Shown here in pieces: positions 15,200 through 22,938 of a stretch of DNA of 34,999 bases (position 1 is its first letter; the number at the start of each line of letters is the position of its first letter). The DNA is taken from positions 1-34,999 of the forward strand of contig CAMASK010000026.1 in the NCBI GenBank assembly GCA_945860895.1. Reading direction: 5' to 3'. Below the pieces are notes generated by a model that saw only the letters and a list, made by a program, of their open reading frames with translations, searched no databases and was not told the origin of the DNA. A program made the position numbers and the translations under genes. This stretch comes from Bacteriovorax stolpii (GTDB taxonomy: Bacteria; Bdellovibrionota; Bacteriovoracia; Bacteriovoracales; Bacteriovoracaceae).

Positions 15200-15398
15200 A
15201 TTGAATGTCTCCGAGGTGTTTGAAATATTTTAGGTCTTCCGTATTGTTCTGCCTATTGAAAAAACAGCTCTTTGCGTTGCAACACGGGGGAGAATCATCG
15301 CTACGCTTTAACTAATAGAGAGACATAAATTTTGGGATAAGGAGAACTAGCGGTCCAACACTGGCCTGATTTGATTCTTTAAAACCAAATAATTTAAA

Positions 15399-16640
15399 TT
15401 AGGCTTTCTTAAACAAAGTTGAAGAATTTGTTCCACCAAATCCAAAAGAATTATTAAGAGCATACTGGATGTCTTTTTTCTTGGATTTATTGGCGACATA
15501 ATCAAGATCACAAAGTGGATCCTGATTTTCTAAGTTAATGGTAGGTGGTAGCATCCCCGTTTCAAGGGCCTTAATGCAGAAAATGGATTCTAATCCACCA
15601 GCAGCCCCAAGTAAGTGGCCAGTCATTGATTTTGTAGAACTGACACTCATCTTGTAAGCCTGATCTCCAAATACTTTTTTTATCGCCTGAGTTTCGGCCA
15701 CATCACCTAATGGGGTAGAAGTTCCATGAGCATTCACATAACCAACTTCTTCTTTTCTAACGCCCGATGATTCAAGAGTTTGTTCCATACACAATAAAGC
15801 GCCCAGTCCTTCTGGATGGGGAGCTGTAATATGATGAGCATCTGAGCTTGCTCCAAAGCCAACTATTTCAGCAATAATACGCGCTCCACGGGCCACAGCC
15901 TTGTCATAATTTTCTAAAACTAAGATTCCAGCACCTTCGCCCATCACAAATCCATCACGATCAACATCGTAAGGACGAGAAGCTCGATGAGGCTCTTCAT
16001 TTCTTTTTGAAAGAGCTTTCATGCTGGCAAAACCAGCAATAGTATAACCAGTGATAACACCTTCAGTTCCACCAGTTATCATGGCGTCCTGGCGACCCAT
16101 CATAATTTCAGTTGCCGCTAAACCAAGTGCATGAGCACTTGAGGCACAAGCCGACGCTACTGCAAAGTTAATACCCTTGAACCCATAAAGAATAGAGATT
16201 AATCCTTCAGGCATATTTGGAATCACAGACGGAATAAAAAAAGGAGTTACCCTACGGGCACCTTTTTCTAAGTAGATCTTATGATTTTGTTCGATATGAG
16301 GAAATCCACCTAATCCAGTTCCAAAAATAATACCAATTTTGGCGGCAGAGTATTTGGCTTCTAATAAGCCAGATTGTTTAATCGCTTCGTCAGCTGAATG
16401 AAGTGCGTACTGATTAAATAAGTCAAAACGATCCTGATCCTTAAGGGGCATCAGATTTTCATTCAATTTAAAGTTTTTAACTTCTCCACCAAAAGTGACT
16501 GGCCAGCCTTCTGTAGTCTGACGAGTAATTGTGGTTATGCCGGATTTTGCGGCCAGGGCGTTTGTCCAAACTTCATCTAGACTATTGCCTAGCCCACAAA
16601 CTGCACCCATTCCAGTTACTGCTACACGATTTAATTTCAT
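15399..16640 (-). CDS. fabF: Beta-ketoacyl-ACP synthase II
   Basis: FabF elongates acyl-ACP with malonyl-ACP in cytoplasmic type II fatty-acid synthesis. The 413-residue product has the Cys-His-His triad of elongating condensing enzymes: Cys165 in VASACASSAH, His305 in VNAHGTSTPLGD and His342 in SMTGHLLGAAGG, plus the C-terminal NNSFGFGGTNSS. I start at ATG 16640 (MKLNRVAVTGMG), which aligns with family N-termini. An in-frame TTG at 16652 would add four residues and would have GGAGG 11 bases upstream, inside the preceding hairpin. The gene follows acpP across a terminator-like hairpin, so its expression is probably set below that of ACP. Confidence 0.96.
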   Translation of the reverse strand: MKLNRVAVTGMGAVCGLGNSLDEVWTNALAAKSGITTITRQTTEGWPVTFGGEVKNFKLNENLMPLKDQDRFDLFNQYALHSADEAIKQSGLLEAKYSAAKIGIIFGTGLGGFPHIEQNHKIYLEKGARRVTPFFIPSVIPNMPEGLISILYGFKGINFAVASACASSAHALGLAATEIMMGRQDAMITGGTEGVITGYTIAGFASMKALSKRNEEPHRASRPYDVDRDGFVMGEGAGILVLENYDKAVARGARIIAEIVGFGASSDAHHITAPHPEGLGALLCMEQTLESSGVRKEEVGYVNAHGTSTPLGDVAETQAIKKVFGDQAYKMSVSSTKSMTGHLLGAAGGLESIFCIKALETGMLPPTINLENQDPLCDLDYVANKSKKKDIQYALNNSFGFGGTNSSTLFKKA

Positions 16641-16653
16641 AGTTATATCCAAA

Positions 16654-16682
16654 AATGAAAAAGCCTCCTTGCGGAGGCTTTT
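16654..16682 (-). terminator. Intrinsic terminator/attenuator between acpP and fabF
   Basis: AAAAGCCTCC and GGAGGCTTTT form a perfect 10-bp stem around a four-base loop that reads GCAA on the minus strand. It is followed by TTTTTCATTTTTGG. This is a convincing Rho-independent terminator 4 bases after the acpP stop. Because fabF begins about 20 bases later without its own clear promoter, partial read-through is likely. Confidence 0.85.
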
Positions 16683-16686
16683 AAGA

Positions 16687-16920
16687 TTAATGTGATTTTG
16701 TTTTTAAGTAAGTTACAACGTCGCCGATGGACTTGAGATTTTCTGTTTCATCTTCTGGAATCTCTATACCGAACTCGTCTTCCATTTTCATCATGAGTTC
16801 AACCATGTCCAAAGAATCGAGGTTAAGATCATCTACGAAGCTTGTATTTAAGCTGATATTAGCGGCATCCATTTTTGTAGCTTCAGAAACGAGCTTAATT
16901 ACCTTCTCTTGTAATTCCAT
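16687..16920 (-). CDS. acpP: Acyl carrier protein
   Basis: The 77-residue acidic protein is a canonical ACP, the carrier of acyl chains for fatty-acid, phospholipid and lipid A synthesis. The phosphopantetheine site is DLNLDSLDMVELMMKMED with Ser36, and FGIEIPEDETENL follows as in the family. The start is ATG 16920 with GGAGG 8 bases upstream; a TTG further out (16935) lies inside that ribosome binding site and is not used. It is separated from fabG by 206 bases that contain a good -35/-10 pair, so acpP can be transcribed independently of the upstream fab genes. A strong terminator follows. Confidence 0.98.
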   Translation of the reverse strand: MELQEKVIKLVSEATKMDAANISLNTSFVDDLNLDSLDMVELMMKMEDEFGIEIPEDETENLKSIGDVVTYLKTKSH

Positions 16921-16950
16921 TAAAATATCCTCCAAAATTTAAGATGCACT

Positions 16951-16979
16951 AACTTATTAAACATCCATCCTGACGTCAA
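16951..16979 (-). promoter_or_regulatory. Probable acpP promoter
   Basis: On the minus strand TTGACG (16979-16974) is followed after 17 bases by TAAGTT (16956-16951), about 30 bases before the acpP start. The -35 is near-consensus and the -10 is weak. The rest of the gap (16980-17126) contains small inverted repeats (GGAAATTTTTCC; GAGAA/TTCTC; GAGTAA/TTACTC) but no gene or clear terminator for fabG. Confidence 0.45.
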
Positions 16980-17126
16980 TTTTTTATTGCCATCTCTCAT
17001 CAGTAATATCCCTCATTTACTTCTTGCTATTTATTGAAAATACTAGACTTTTTTATTATTTTTTTGCATTGAGTAAATTACTCTAAAGAGAAACTAAGCT
17101 TCTCCTATGGAAAAATTTCCAACTAA

Positions 17127-17885
17127 TTAGATGTAGAGACCACCATCAATCTTAAGGACTTCACCAGTCATGTAACTTGATGCCTTACTTAATAGAAAAC
17201 AAGTAAGAGAAGCTACTTCTTCAGTGGTTCCAAAACGCGCTAGAGGAATGGATTTTGAATATTCTTCTTTAGCTTTTTCATTAAGAGCGTCGGTCATTTC
17301 GGTTTGTATGAAACCAGGACAGATCACATTACAACGGACATTCCTTGATGCTAATTCCTTTGCCACTGATTTAGAAAATCCAATGATACCTGCTTTAGAA
17401 GCTGCATAAGCGGCTTGCGAAGGGTTTCCCATAAGACCAACAATAGATCCCATATTTACGATGGAAACATTTTCAGCTTTTAAAAAATTTCGAGAAAGGG
17501 CCTGAGTGACAAACATGCAGCCCTTTAAGTTTGTATCTATAATGGATGATATTTCATCAGGCTTCAAACGAAGAAGAAGAGTGTCTTTTGAAATTCCTGC
17601 ATTGTTGACCAGACCAGAAATGGGAGCCACGGTTTTTGTGAAATTATCCAGTTCTTTTGTCATAGCTTCATAATCCGTCACATCGAATTTTAATCCTGAG
17701 GCCTGACCACCTGCTGCTACTAACTCTTCTTTTAGAGCTGCTGCTTTAGCTTCATCACCACGATAGTTAAAAACCACATGCGCACCTTGAGCGGCGAGGG
17801 CCAGACTGATATGTTTACCGATACCGCGGGCAGCACCAGTTACGAGGATAACTTTGTTTTTTAAATCAGAATAAGTAGCAATCAT
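17127..17885 (-). CDS. fabG: 3-oxoacyl-ACP reductase
   Basis: FabG is the NADPH-dependent reductase of the fatty-acid cycle. The 252-residue SDR protein has the cofactor motif TGAARGIG (16-23), NNAG at 94-97, and the catalytic set Asn119, Ser147, Tyr160 and Lys164 (YAASK). PGFIQTEMT and the C-terminal MTGEVLKIDGG are typical of FabG. Its ATG overlaps the fabD stop as ATGA, so the fabH-fabD-fabG genes are translationally coupled. Other SDRs resemble FabG, but the gene context removes doubt. Confidence 0.96.
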   Translation of the reverse strand: MIATYSDLKNKVILVTGAARGIGKHISLALAAQGAHVVFNYRGDEAKAAALKEELVAAGGQASGLKFDVTDYEAMTKELDNFTKTVAPISGLVNNAGISKDTLLLRLKPDEISSIIDTNLKGCMFVTQALSRNFLKAENVSIVNMGSIVGLMGNPSQAAYAASKAGIIGFSKSVAKELASRNVRCNVICPGFIQTEMTDALNEKAKEEYSKSIPLARFGTTEEVASLTCFLLSKASSYMTGEVLKIDGGLYI

Positions 17886-18814
17886 AGGGCCTCAACTTCG
17901 GAAAATCCTGTCTCAGAATCAAGACTAATGACTTTCAAATTAGGGTTTATTTTTTTTATCAATCCGGCCAGAACTTTACCTGGACCACACTCGATAATAA
18001 TTGTGTCGTCTTTTAATTTTTGAATACTGTGTGTCCATAGAACACTTCCGCAAACTTGCTTGAGGAGATTTTCCTTAATGATTAGCGGATTAGTATCAAT
18101 GGCGTACTCATTAGCATCAATGTTTGCGGTATAAGAAAACTTTAGTGGATGAAAGGTGATCTGATCTAAAACTGCTTTCAATTTAATTTCCGCTGGCTTC
18201 ATTAAAGCACAATGAAATGGAGCAGAAACCTGAAGTTCAATCGCTTTGACTCTGGCTTGGGTCTTCTTTTCCAAGAGTTTGATGGCCCTTTCGCAGGCAA
18301 GTTTATTTCCGGAAATTACAATCTGACTTGGATCATTAAAATTTGCGGGTGATACAGATTCAGTTGAAGTTGAAGCGGCAATACAGGCTTCGCGGATAAT
18401 GTCTTCACTTTGTTTGAGGATGGCGTACATGGTTCCAAGTCCTGCTGGAACTGATTCCTGCATATATTTTCCGCGGTAATGGACTGCTCTTACTGCATCT
18501 TCAAAATTAAGGACACCGGCCGCAGATAAGGCAGCATATTCACCGACGGAATGACCTAGCACTCGTCTGATAGAAATATGTTTTTTCTCCAGCAATGTTT
18601 TTAATTTTTCAAATAACATGAGTGAGTGGGCCACGATGGCAGGCTGGGTATTCTCAGTCAGTTTAAGATCTTCTGCTGGACCTTCCAGCATCATCTTCTT
18701 GAGATCATAACCAGCTGCCTGATTTGCGGTATCAAAAAGTGGATGATCAGCAAAATTTGCTCCCATTCCTACGTACTGAGTACCTTGACCAGGAAATACA
18801 ATGGTAACCTTCAT
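17882..18814 (-). CDS. fabD: Malonyl-CoA:ACP transacylase
   Basis: FabD loads malonyl groups onto ACP. The 310-residue product begins with the family hallmark FPGQGTQYVGMG (7-18) and has the nucleophilic Ser89 in GHSVGEYAALSAAG and the catalytic His201 in SAPFHCALM. IIECGPGKVLAGLIKK near the C-terminus is also conserved. The start follows fabH by 8 bases, with a GGGG motif just upstream, and the stop overlaps fabG. Length and order match the family. Confidence 0.96.
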   Translation of the reverse strand: MKVTIVFPGQGTQYVGMGANFADHPLFDTANQAAGYDLKKMMLEGPAEDLKLTENTQPAIVAHSLMLFEKLKTLLEKKHISIRRVLGHSVGEYAALSAAGVLNFEDAVRAVHYRGKYMQESVPAGLGTMYAILKQSEDIIREACIAASTSTESVSPANFNDPSQIVISGNKLACERAIKLLEKKTQARVKAIELQVSAPFHCALMKPAEIKLKAVLDQITFHPLKFSYTANIDANEYAIDTNPLIIKENLLKQVCGSVLWTHSIQKLKDDTIIIECGPGKVLAGLIKKINPNLKVISLDSETGFSEVEAL

Positions 18815-18822
18815 TTCAACCC

Positions 18823-19821
18823 CTAGTATTTAAGGAATGCAGCTCCGGCAGTTAAACCGCCACCAAAAGCTGCAAGCAGGATATTATCTCCGCGTTTGAT
18901 TCTTCCATCGCGGATAGCTTCGTCTAAAGCTATTGGAACTGAAGCCGAAGAAGTGTTGGCATATTTATCAACATTGATAATGACTTTTTCAGGAGGAAAG
19001 CCGAAACGATTTCCTACTGCTTCGATGATTCTTAAATTTGCCTGGTGAGGAATAAACCAATCCACATCATTCATGTGTTTGCCGGCATCATTAATAACTT
19101 TTTCAGAGAGAGCTGCCATCGTTTTTACGGCAGATTTAAAAACTTCCTGGCCATTCATTTGGACCCAATTCTCACCTTTTTCCAAAACTTCATGAGTGAT
19201 ACGTTGAACTGCACCACCTGCTGGAATTTTAAGATGATCTCTTTTAGTTGAATCAGCAGTTAAAACTGTTGAGTAAATTTGGCTCTCTTCATTTTCAGAA
19301 GCTCGACCTAAAATAGCGACACCACAGCCATCGCCAAAAAGAATACAAGTATTGCGATCATCCCAGTTATTAAATGAACTGGTCATCTCTCCACCAACGA
19401 CGAGAATGTGTTTGTATAAACCAGTTTGAATCATGGCATTTGCCATTGGGATTAAATACATCCAGCCAGTACAAGCAGCATTTACATCCAAAGCCGGACA
19501 ACCATTTGTGATGCCCAGTTTATGCTGGAGCATACACGCAGTGTTTGGAAAAAAATGATCAGGAATTGTAGCTGAAAATAAAATCAGATCAATATCATTG
19601 GCAGTTAAGTTGGCCACTTCGAGTGCACGCTCAGTTGCAATCTTGGCCATACCACTGGGAGTCTCATCTTTTGAAGGATCAGCAATTCGTCTTTCGTGAA
19701 TACCAGTTCTATCCACAATCCATTGATGGTTGGTATCTACTCTTTTGGCAATATCATCATTGGTGAGAATCTTATCTGGAAGGAAACTACCGGTGCCTAG
19801 GATTTTCGTATTGAATTTCAT
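18823..19821 (-). CDS. fabH: Beta-ketoacyl-ACP synthase III
   Basis: FabH starts fatty-acid synthesis by condensing acyl-CoA with malonyl-ACP. The 332-residue protein carries the triad Cys117 (NAACTGW), His259 (FIPHQANLRI) and Asn289 (ANTSSASVP), with the usual N-terminal GTGSFLPDKILTN and C-terminal AFGGGLTAGAAF. It follows rpmF with only a terminator-like hairpin between, and plsX, its common upstream neighbour, is absent. Whether it prefers acetyl- or branched primers cannot be judged from sequence alone; the fused 2-oxoacid E1 in the window would be compatible with branched primers, but this is speculation. Confidence 0.96.
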   Translation of the reverse strand: MKFNTKILGTGSFLPDKILTNDDIAKRVDTNHQWIVDRTGIHERRIADPSKDETPSGMAKIATERALEVANLTANDIDLILFSATIPDHFFPNTACMLQHKLGITNGCPALDVNAACTGWMYLIPMANAMIQTGLYKHILVVGGEMTSSFNNWDDRNTCILFGDGCGVAILGRASENEESQIYSTVLTADSTKRDHLKIPAGGAVQRITHEVLEKGENWVQMNGQEVFKSAVKTMAALSEKVINDAGKHMNDVDWFIPHQANLRIIEAVGNRFGFPPEKVIINVDKYANTSSASVPIALDEAIRDGRIKRGDNILLAAFGGGLTAGAAFLKY

Positions 19822-19863
19822 TTGGACCTCTCATTTCAACTAAACGCTTCATGCGTGCGTTGA

Positions 19864-19892
19864 AAATGAAAAGGCCTTCTTGCGAAGGCCTT
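19864..19892 (-). terminator. Intrinsic terminator/attenuator between rpmF and fabH
   Basis: AAGGCCTTC (19871-19879) and GAAGGCCTT (19884-19892) form a 9-bp perfect stem whose loop reads GCAA on the minus strand, followed by TTTTCATTTTC. It resembles the acpP terminator in stem length, loop and tail. It should reduce transcription from the rpmF promoter into fabH. Confidence 0.82.
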
Positions 19893-19915
19893 CTATTTTA
19901 ACTTTCTTTTTAAAA

Positions 19916-20122
19916 CTATGCAGCTGGTTGAGCAGCTTTTACTTTAATCTCGATAACTTGTTTGCCTTTATAGTGGCCACAAGCTGGGCATACGTGATGT
20001 GGAAGAACTGAATCACCACAGTTAGGGCAAGCCTGAGGAAATTTTCTGTAAAGCTTATGGTGCTGACCTGCACGTCTTAAACCTTTACGCGAAACGCTGA
20101 CTCTTTTCTTAGGTACTGCCAC
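19916..20122 (-). CDS. rpmF: Ribosomal protein L32
   Basis: The 68-residue basic protein is L32 of the large ribosomal subunit. It begins AVPKKRVSVSRKGLRRA after the initiator and carries a zinc ribbon: Cys32 and Cys35 (ACPNCG), Cys45 and Cys48 (VCPACG). The start is GTG at 20122 with GGAGG upstream. It lies between yceD (DUF177) and fabH, the conserved yceD-rpmF-fab arrangement of many bacteria. A TATAAT-containing promoter lies in the 99-base gap to yceD. Confidence 0.97.
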   Translation of the reverse strand: MAVPKKRVSVSRKGLRRAGQHHKLYRKFPQACPNCGDSVLPHHVCPACGHYKGKQVIEIKVKAAQPAA

Positions 20123-20185
20123 AAATGCCTCCGATATTACTCAAATACTTATTTTTTTAGTTTTGTAAAAATGAGGTCTATTTCT

Positions 20186-20215
20186 ATTATAGAATTAGCC
20201 TCTTGCCAAGCCCAA
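20186..20215 (-). promoter_or_regulatory. Probable rpmF promoter
   Basis: On the minus strand a consensus TATAAT (20191-20186) lies 18 bases after TTGGGC (20215-20210). It sits in the yceD-rpmF gap about 65 bases before the rpmF start and would give L32 expression independent of yceD. Confidence 0.5.
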
Positions 20216-20221
20216 ATTTTA

Positions 20222-20767
20222 CTAAGCCTTAGGTGGAGTTCTCCAGTCCACTCCCAAGAGTTTAGCATCTGCGTCAAGTACGGGATATTGATTGTAATTT
20301 AGGAAGATCTGCTCATGAATCATCGCCTGAAAATCCACCGTCCGCTTATTGTAGAAGTAAATTTCATAGGTGTCGTTATCTACCCATGTCTCATCAACAT
20401 CTTTAAATAATTCAGTTGAGGCAAGAGCCTCGTCCACAAAACAAATCTTAAATGGAACGTTTAACTGAACTTTCATCGGCTTTAGGGTGCGAACACATTC
20501 TGTCACGTAATCGGCTTCAATATGTCCTTTGGCGAGAAGAAATTCACTCATTTCAGGTTTATTCTTTTTCTCGATATCCCCAAATATAACCAAATTGGTC
20601 TCCACCAAGTAGGCTTCTGGCTTTTTATCAGTGGCATGCTCATTCATCTCAAGCAAAATTTCTTTTACCCATTCTGTTTCTTTATCAATTTCAAATTCAA
20701 AAGTAGTGTTCGCTGCCAATTTAATCAAATTGATTTGAGCGCCGACTTTATTTTCGTTTTTTTGCAT
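20222..20767 (-). CDS. yceD: YceD/DUF177 family protein
   Basis: A 181-residue protein starting MQKNENKVGAQINLIKL, placed directly upstream of rpmF as DUF177/YceD proteins usually are. The family is linked with 23S rRNA or ribosome accumulation. Matching features are the paired-strand region GHIEADYVTECVRTLKPMKVQLNVPFKICF (its C-x-R-C-L-like segment reduced to ECVRTL) and the C-terminal DFQAMIHEQIFLNYNQYPV. ATG 20767 is chosen because AAAGG lies 7 bases upstream; longer in-frame starts up to 20890 run into the divergent aroK region and lack a ribosome binding site. The assignment leans on synteny because sequence conservation is low. Confidence 0.78.
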   Translation of the reverse strand: MQKNENKVGAQINLIKLAANTTFEFEIDKETEWVKEILLEMNEHATDKKPEAYLVETNLVIFGDIEKKNKPEMSEFLLAKGHIEADYVTECVRTLKPMKVQLNVPFKICFVDEALASTELFKDVDETWVDNDTYEIYFYNKRTVDFQAMIHEQIFLNYNQYPVLDADAKLLGVDWRTPPKA

Positions 20768-20832
20768 AAAACTGCCTTTCATTATAGATTGAGACTTAAT
20801 AATAAACATTTCTCGATCTGAGAAGGGCCCAA

Positions 20833-21375
20833 ATGGCTTCATGCGAAAAAATATTGATTGCTGGATTTTCTGGAGCAGGTAAAACCTCACTCCTAAAACA
20901 ATTAAAAACGCATCCTAAGACGCAAGGAGTCACATTTTCAGATTTAGACCAATTAATTCTCAAAAAACACGGTAAAAAATATTCCAATTTGTCAGAACTG
21001 ATCGAAGACAATGGCTGGGAGAAGTTCCGGCTTTGGGAGAGGCAGGAATTTGAGAGTTGGTTAAAAGAGGAGGGCAAAGGAGTTATCGCATTGGGAGGTG
21101 GTACTTTGTCTCCATTACTCTGGGAACTCTACTCAAAGCAGAGAAAACTTCTTTTTTGTTATCTGAAAGTGCCCTTTGAAGTTGCCTGGCAAAGACTAGT
21201 AAACCAGAGTGATGAAAACAGGCCTTTAGTGAAGCTGGGGAAAGAAAAATTCCATGAGCTTTTTGAAGCCCGAGAAGAAATATATTGTAAAATTGAGTGG
21301 CAACTTGATGGAACTCAGAAGCTCGAAGTTATTTCAGAGGCTTTTTGGAAAAATATTTCTGTTTTTAATGTTTGA
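20833..21375 (+). CDS. aroK: Shikimate kinase
   Basis: A 180-residue P-loop kinase that phosphorylates shikimate in aromatic amino-acid synthesis. Walker A is GFSGAGKT (11-18). The substrate residues of the family can all be placed: Asp37/Asp39 in SDLDQLI, Arg66 in EKFRLWE, the GGG of ALGGGT (88-90), the lid Arg130 in ENRPLV and Arg147 in EAREEIY. Length is usual (about 170-180). It diverges from yceD across a 65-base gap and may be followed by the regulator-alr operon after 123 bases. The usual partner aroB is not adjacent. A weak AAGGG lies upstream of the ATG. Confidence 0.88.
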   Translation: MASCEKILIAGFSGAGKTSLLKQLKTHPKTQGVTFSDLDQLILKKHGKKYSNLSELIEDNGWEKFRLWERQEFESWLKEEGKGVIALGGGTLSPLLWELYSKQRKLLFCYLKVPFEVAWQRLVNQSDENRPLVKLGKEKFHELFEAREEIYCKIEWQLDGTQKLEVISEAFWKNISVFNV

Positions 21376-21498
21376 TGGTGCCATTTTTGAGTAGTTGACT
21401 TGGTGCATTCTTATTAGGGGCTTCCCTCTCAAAACCTTTACATGCGTTTCCTTACTACGCTACCATTATCAAAAGAATCATTAGGTCGGGAGGACCGT

Positions 21499-22938
21499 AT
21501 GCAGACCACACTTCAGGGAATTGAATTATCTGTGGCAATTTTGATGGATGATTTGGCTTCGGCTAAAGAAATCGCATCGGCCTTAAGACAAAACAACATT
21601 CTCGCTCATCACTATCAAAGTCTCGATGAATTTTGGGTTGCTTCGAATATTGATTGCCCAGATTTAGTTTTCATCGATGTGACAAAAATGAGTCAGGGTA
21701 GTGTGCAGTTTAAGCAGCATCCTAAAGTTGTGGATAAATCCCTTTCTTATGTTTTTTATTCAAAAGACTCAACTAAAGTTTTATTACAATCAACTTTTGG
21801 ATTGAAGCCTTTTGGTTATATTCACAATGATCCTTCTCTCAATGTTCAGATCATGAGTTTGGTCGAGCGTCGTTTAGAAATAATTAAGCATCAAAAAGAA
21901 ATGAAAGAATTGGAACTTAGAATTAACCGATTACAGACAAGATCCCAGCGTCTTATTTCTGATCGAAGCTCCGCCGAAGAATTTAAATCTCATTTTGAAT
22001 TTATCCGCACTTTTTGCGGTGAAGTTGAATTAGATTCTATGGTTCAGGATTTCACACAATCTCTACTTTCCAAACTTGAAAAGTGGGAAGCGATTGATGG
22101 ATACGGTATCTATGAACTAAATCAAAGTGGACAGAAATTAATTTCACCTGAAACTTCAAAAAGAAAATATCATCCTTTTCCATCTTTGTGGTTAGGTCAG
22201 GCGAACCATCAAGGCATTGAAAATTTTGCTCTAGAAATGGCAACCCAGGTTGCGAATGATTTATTTGAAAGAGAGCCTGTAATTCTCCAGATTCACGCCG
22301 GAAGCTCTAAGCCAGATATGGTGTTGTTTGTTTCTTTCAGAGAAGAGCGCATGATGAATTTTCCATGGGATGTTTTCGAGTCAATGTTAAGCTCAAGCCT
22401 TCGCCGTTTAAAACTTCATCAACAAATTCCACAACTGACTTCTCAGTTTACTCCGATGTGGGAAGCTCTTGATAGTATGGATAAAATGCAGAGAGGAGGG
22501 GTAGATACAGATACAAGGATTCTTTGCCTGAGTCTTATTCCATTAATGAATGTTGCCAAGAAAAGATTTCAAAATAAATTTTACTGGTCAGCTTTTTTCA
22601 ATGATTTCTTCATCCAGCTTTCAGGTCGTTTAAATAAATCAACAAAGCTTTCTCTATTTGGCCCATGGCATGTGATTTTCTTTATTCCAAAAGAAGATTT
22701 AGAAACTGAATTTCAAATTCTTCAGACTTTTGTTCGTCAGTTTAGCTTCTGGAAATTCTTCGAAGATAATTCGCAAGTTCTATCTGATGAAATGATTCCT
22801 GTTCTAAAATTGATTCCCGCTTCTTCTTCTCACTACTTAAAAATTTTTGAAAAAGAATTTGAAGATATTGCAGGTGAGCAGGAAACCAAACGTCTAATGA
22901 CTCTCGCTCGCTCTGATGGCAAAAGACTTTCCACATAA
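21499..22938 (+). CDS. Receiver-like (CheY-fold) protein with coiled coil and unknown C-terminal region
   Basis: The 479-residue product starts at ATG 21499 (GGAGG 5 bases upstream); an in-frame ATG at 21442 has no such site. Residues 10-120 look like a receiver domain: acidic pair Asp17/Asp18, phospho-acceptor Asp60 in LVFIDVT, Ser88 in YVFYSKDS, and PFGYIHND where the usual catalytic Lys appears to be Asn110. Residues ~120-165 are a charged coiled coil. The rest (170-479) may contain a GAF-like alpha/beta domain, but I recognise nothing firm. The stop overlaps the alr start (TAATG), making it the first gene of a long operon with alanine racemase and the Mla genes. Probably a regulator or scaffold that is not switched in the standard way. 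Confidence 0.72.
   Translation: MQTTLQGIELSVAILMDDLASAKEIASALRQNNILAHHYQSLDEFWVASNIDCPDLVFIDVTKMSQGSVQFKQHPKVVDKSLSYVFYSKDSTKVLLQSTFGLKPFGYIHNDPSLNVQIMSLVERRLEIIKHQKEMKELELRINRLQTRSQRLISDRSSAEEFKSHFEFIRTFCGEVELDSMVQDFTQSLLSKLEKWEAIDGYGIYELNQSGQKLISPETSKRKYHPFPSLWLGQANHQGIENFALEMATQVANDLFEREPVILQIHAGSSKPDMVLFVSFREERMMNFPWDVFESMLSSSLRRLKLHQQIPQLTSQFTPMWEALDSMDKMQRGGVDTDTRILCLSLIPLMNVAKKRFQNKFYWSAFFNDFFIQLSGRLNKSTKLSLFGPWHVIFFIPKEDLETEFQILQTFVRQFSFWKFFEDNSQVLSDEMIPVLKLIPASSSHYLKIFEKEFEDIAGEQETKRLMTLARSDGKRLST

Noticed and set aside
15200-15398. Possible glycine or folate riboswitch upstream of glyA
   Set aside because: I looked for conserved glycine and THF aptamer cores on the minus strand and found none; only short palindromes are present.
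20522-20821. Plus-strand 99-codon frame opposite yceD
   Set aside because: Lies fully antisense to yceD, Phe-rich low-complexity product, no ribosome binding site; a shadow of the real gene.
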